Source of the DNA: Nocardia macrotermitis
Lineage (GTDB): Bacteria; Actinomycetota; Actinomycetes; Mycobacteriales; Mycobacteriaceae
Direction of reading: 5' to 3'
Length of the DNA: 40,062 nucleotides
NCBI RefSeq assembly: GCF_009604405.1
Contig: NZ_WEGK01000031.1
Coordinates: 1-40,062 of the forward strand
In this document: one piece after another, positions 40,016 to 40,062 of the stretch
Layout: the number at the start of each line of letters is the position of its first letter
Position numbering within the stretch: position 1 is the first letter of the stretch
Translations under genes and position numbers: made by a program
The notes under the pieces: model-generated
The model's input: only the letters and a program-made list of their open reading frames with translations
What the model was told of the DNA's origin: nothing
The model's database searches: none

Positions 40016-40062
40016 TCAGTTGTCTCCCGTCAGCGCGAGGAACGCGTCCTCGAGGTTGTGGC
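40016..40062 (-). CDS. ABC transporter ATP-binding protein, C-terminal end (partial)
   Basis: The last 14 codons read HNLEDAFLALTGDN and stop (TGA at 40018-40016). The pattern xLEDAFLxLTG is the usual C-terminus of ABC-2-type drug/multidrug transporter ATPases. The rest lies beyond the right edge. It is one base from the imuA' start. Confidence 0.65.
   Translation of the reverse strand, partial: HNLEDAFLALTGDN

Noticed and set aside
1..40062. tRNA, rRNA, insertion sequence or phage genes
   Set aside because: I found no cloverleaf, no rRNA block, no transposase or integrase motif, and no terminal inverted repeats with target duplications.

Overview
The window is high-GC DNA with strong G/C bias at third codon positions, GTG/TTG starts and several leaderless-looking promoters. 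Its gene content is typical of mycolic-acid actinomycetes: WXG100/type VII secretion genes, trpS next to a YihY gene, an icd/metX neighbourhood with a SAM-IV riboswitch, a LexA-boxed dnaE2, and imuA'/imuB. The best guess is Nocardia or a close relative. This rests on gene content and motifs read by eye; no database search was possible.

Layout, left to right. 1-3236 (minus): a tightly coupled three-gene type VII secretion-associated operon (YbaB/EspL-like protein, small WXG-like protein, large CpnT-N-like protein with a 33-bp tandem-repeat linker) whose C-terminus runs off the left edge. 3559-5669: yihY and trpS. 5748-7415: an MpaB-family oxygenase divergent from a TetR gene, with overlapping palindromes between them. 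7487-8493: a guanyl-specific ribonuclease and its barstar-like inhibitor. 8813-9925: a Fic protein with a leaderless promoter under a large palindrome. 10028-11728: exodeoxyribonuclease III divergent from an alpha/beta hydrolase. 11803-17468: a five-gene acyl-CoA degradation operon (acyl-CoA dehydrogenase, SDR, MaoC hydratase, SRPBCC protein, SCP-x-type thiolase) with its probable TetR regulator; matching palindromes lie before both the operon and the regulator. 17512-18864: an MFS exporter.

19247-23566: icd, a SAM-IV riboswitch, a tiny MCC leader ORF and metX (with no metY between), DUF3017, trmL and DUF167 genes. 23626-26323 (minus): a second type VII-like unit, consisting of a small helical protein, a WXG-GH19 lytic enzyme and a start/stop-overlapping lipoprotein. 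26593-27543: a TPM-like secreted or membrane protein. 27583-30882: SOS-boxed dnaE2. 31032-37540: a PAF-acetylhydrolase-like protein, a TetR/FAD-monooxygenase divergent pair with tandem operators, an SDR behind another palindrome, and two GNAT genes. 37694-40062: imuB, an imuA' gene that appears frameshifted, and the last codons of an ABC-transporter ATPase.

Two themes stand out. First, three separate secreted-effector or toxin-like units (CpnT-like, RNase/barstar, WXG-GH19/lipoprotein) and a Fic enzyme lie within the first 26 kb. Second, the components of the actinobacterial mutasome (DnaE2, ImuB, ImuA') lie within about 12 kb, with ImuA' apparently broken by a single-base change.
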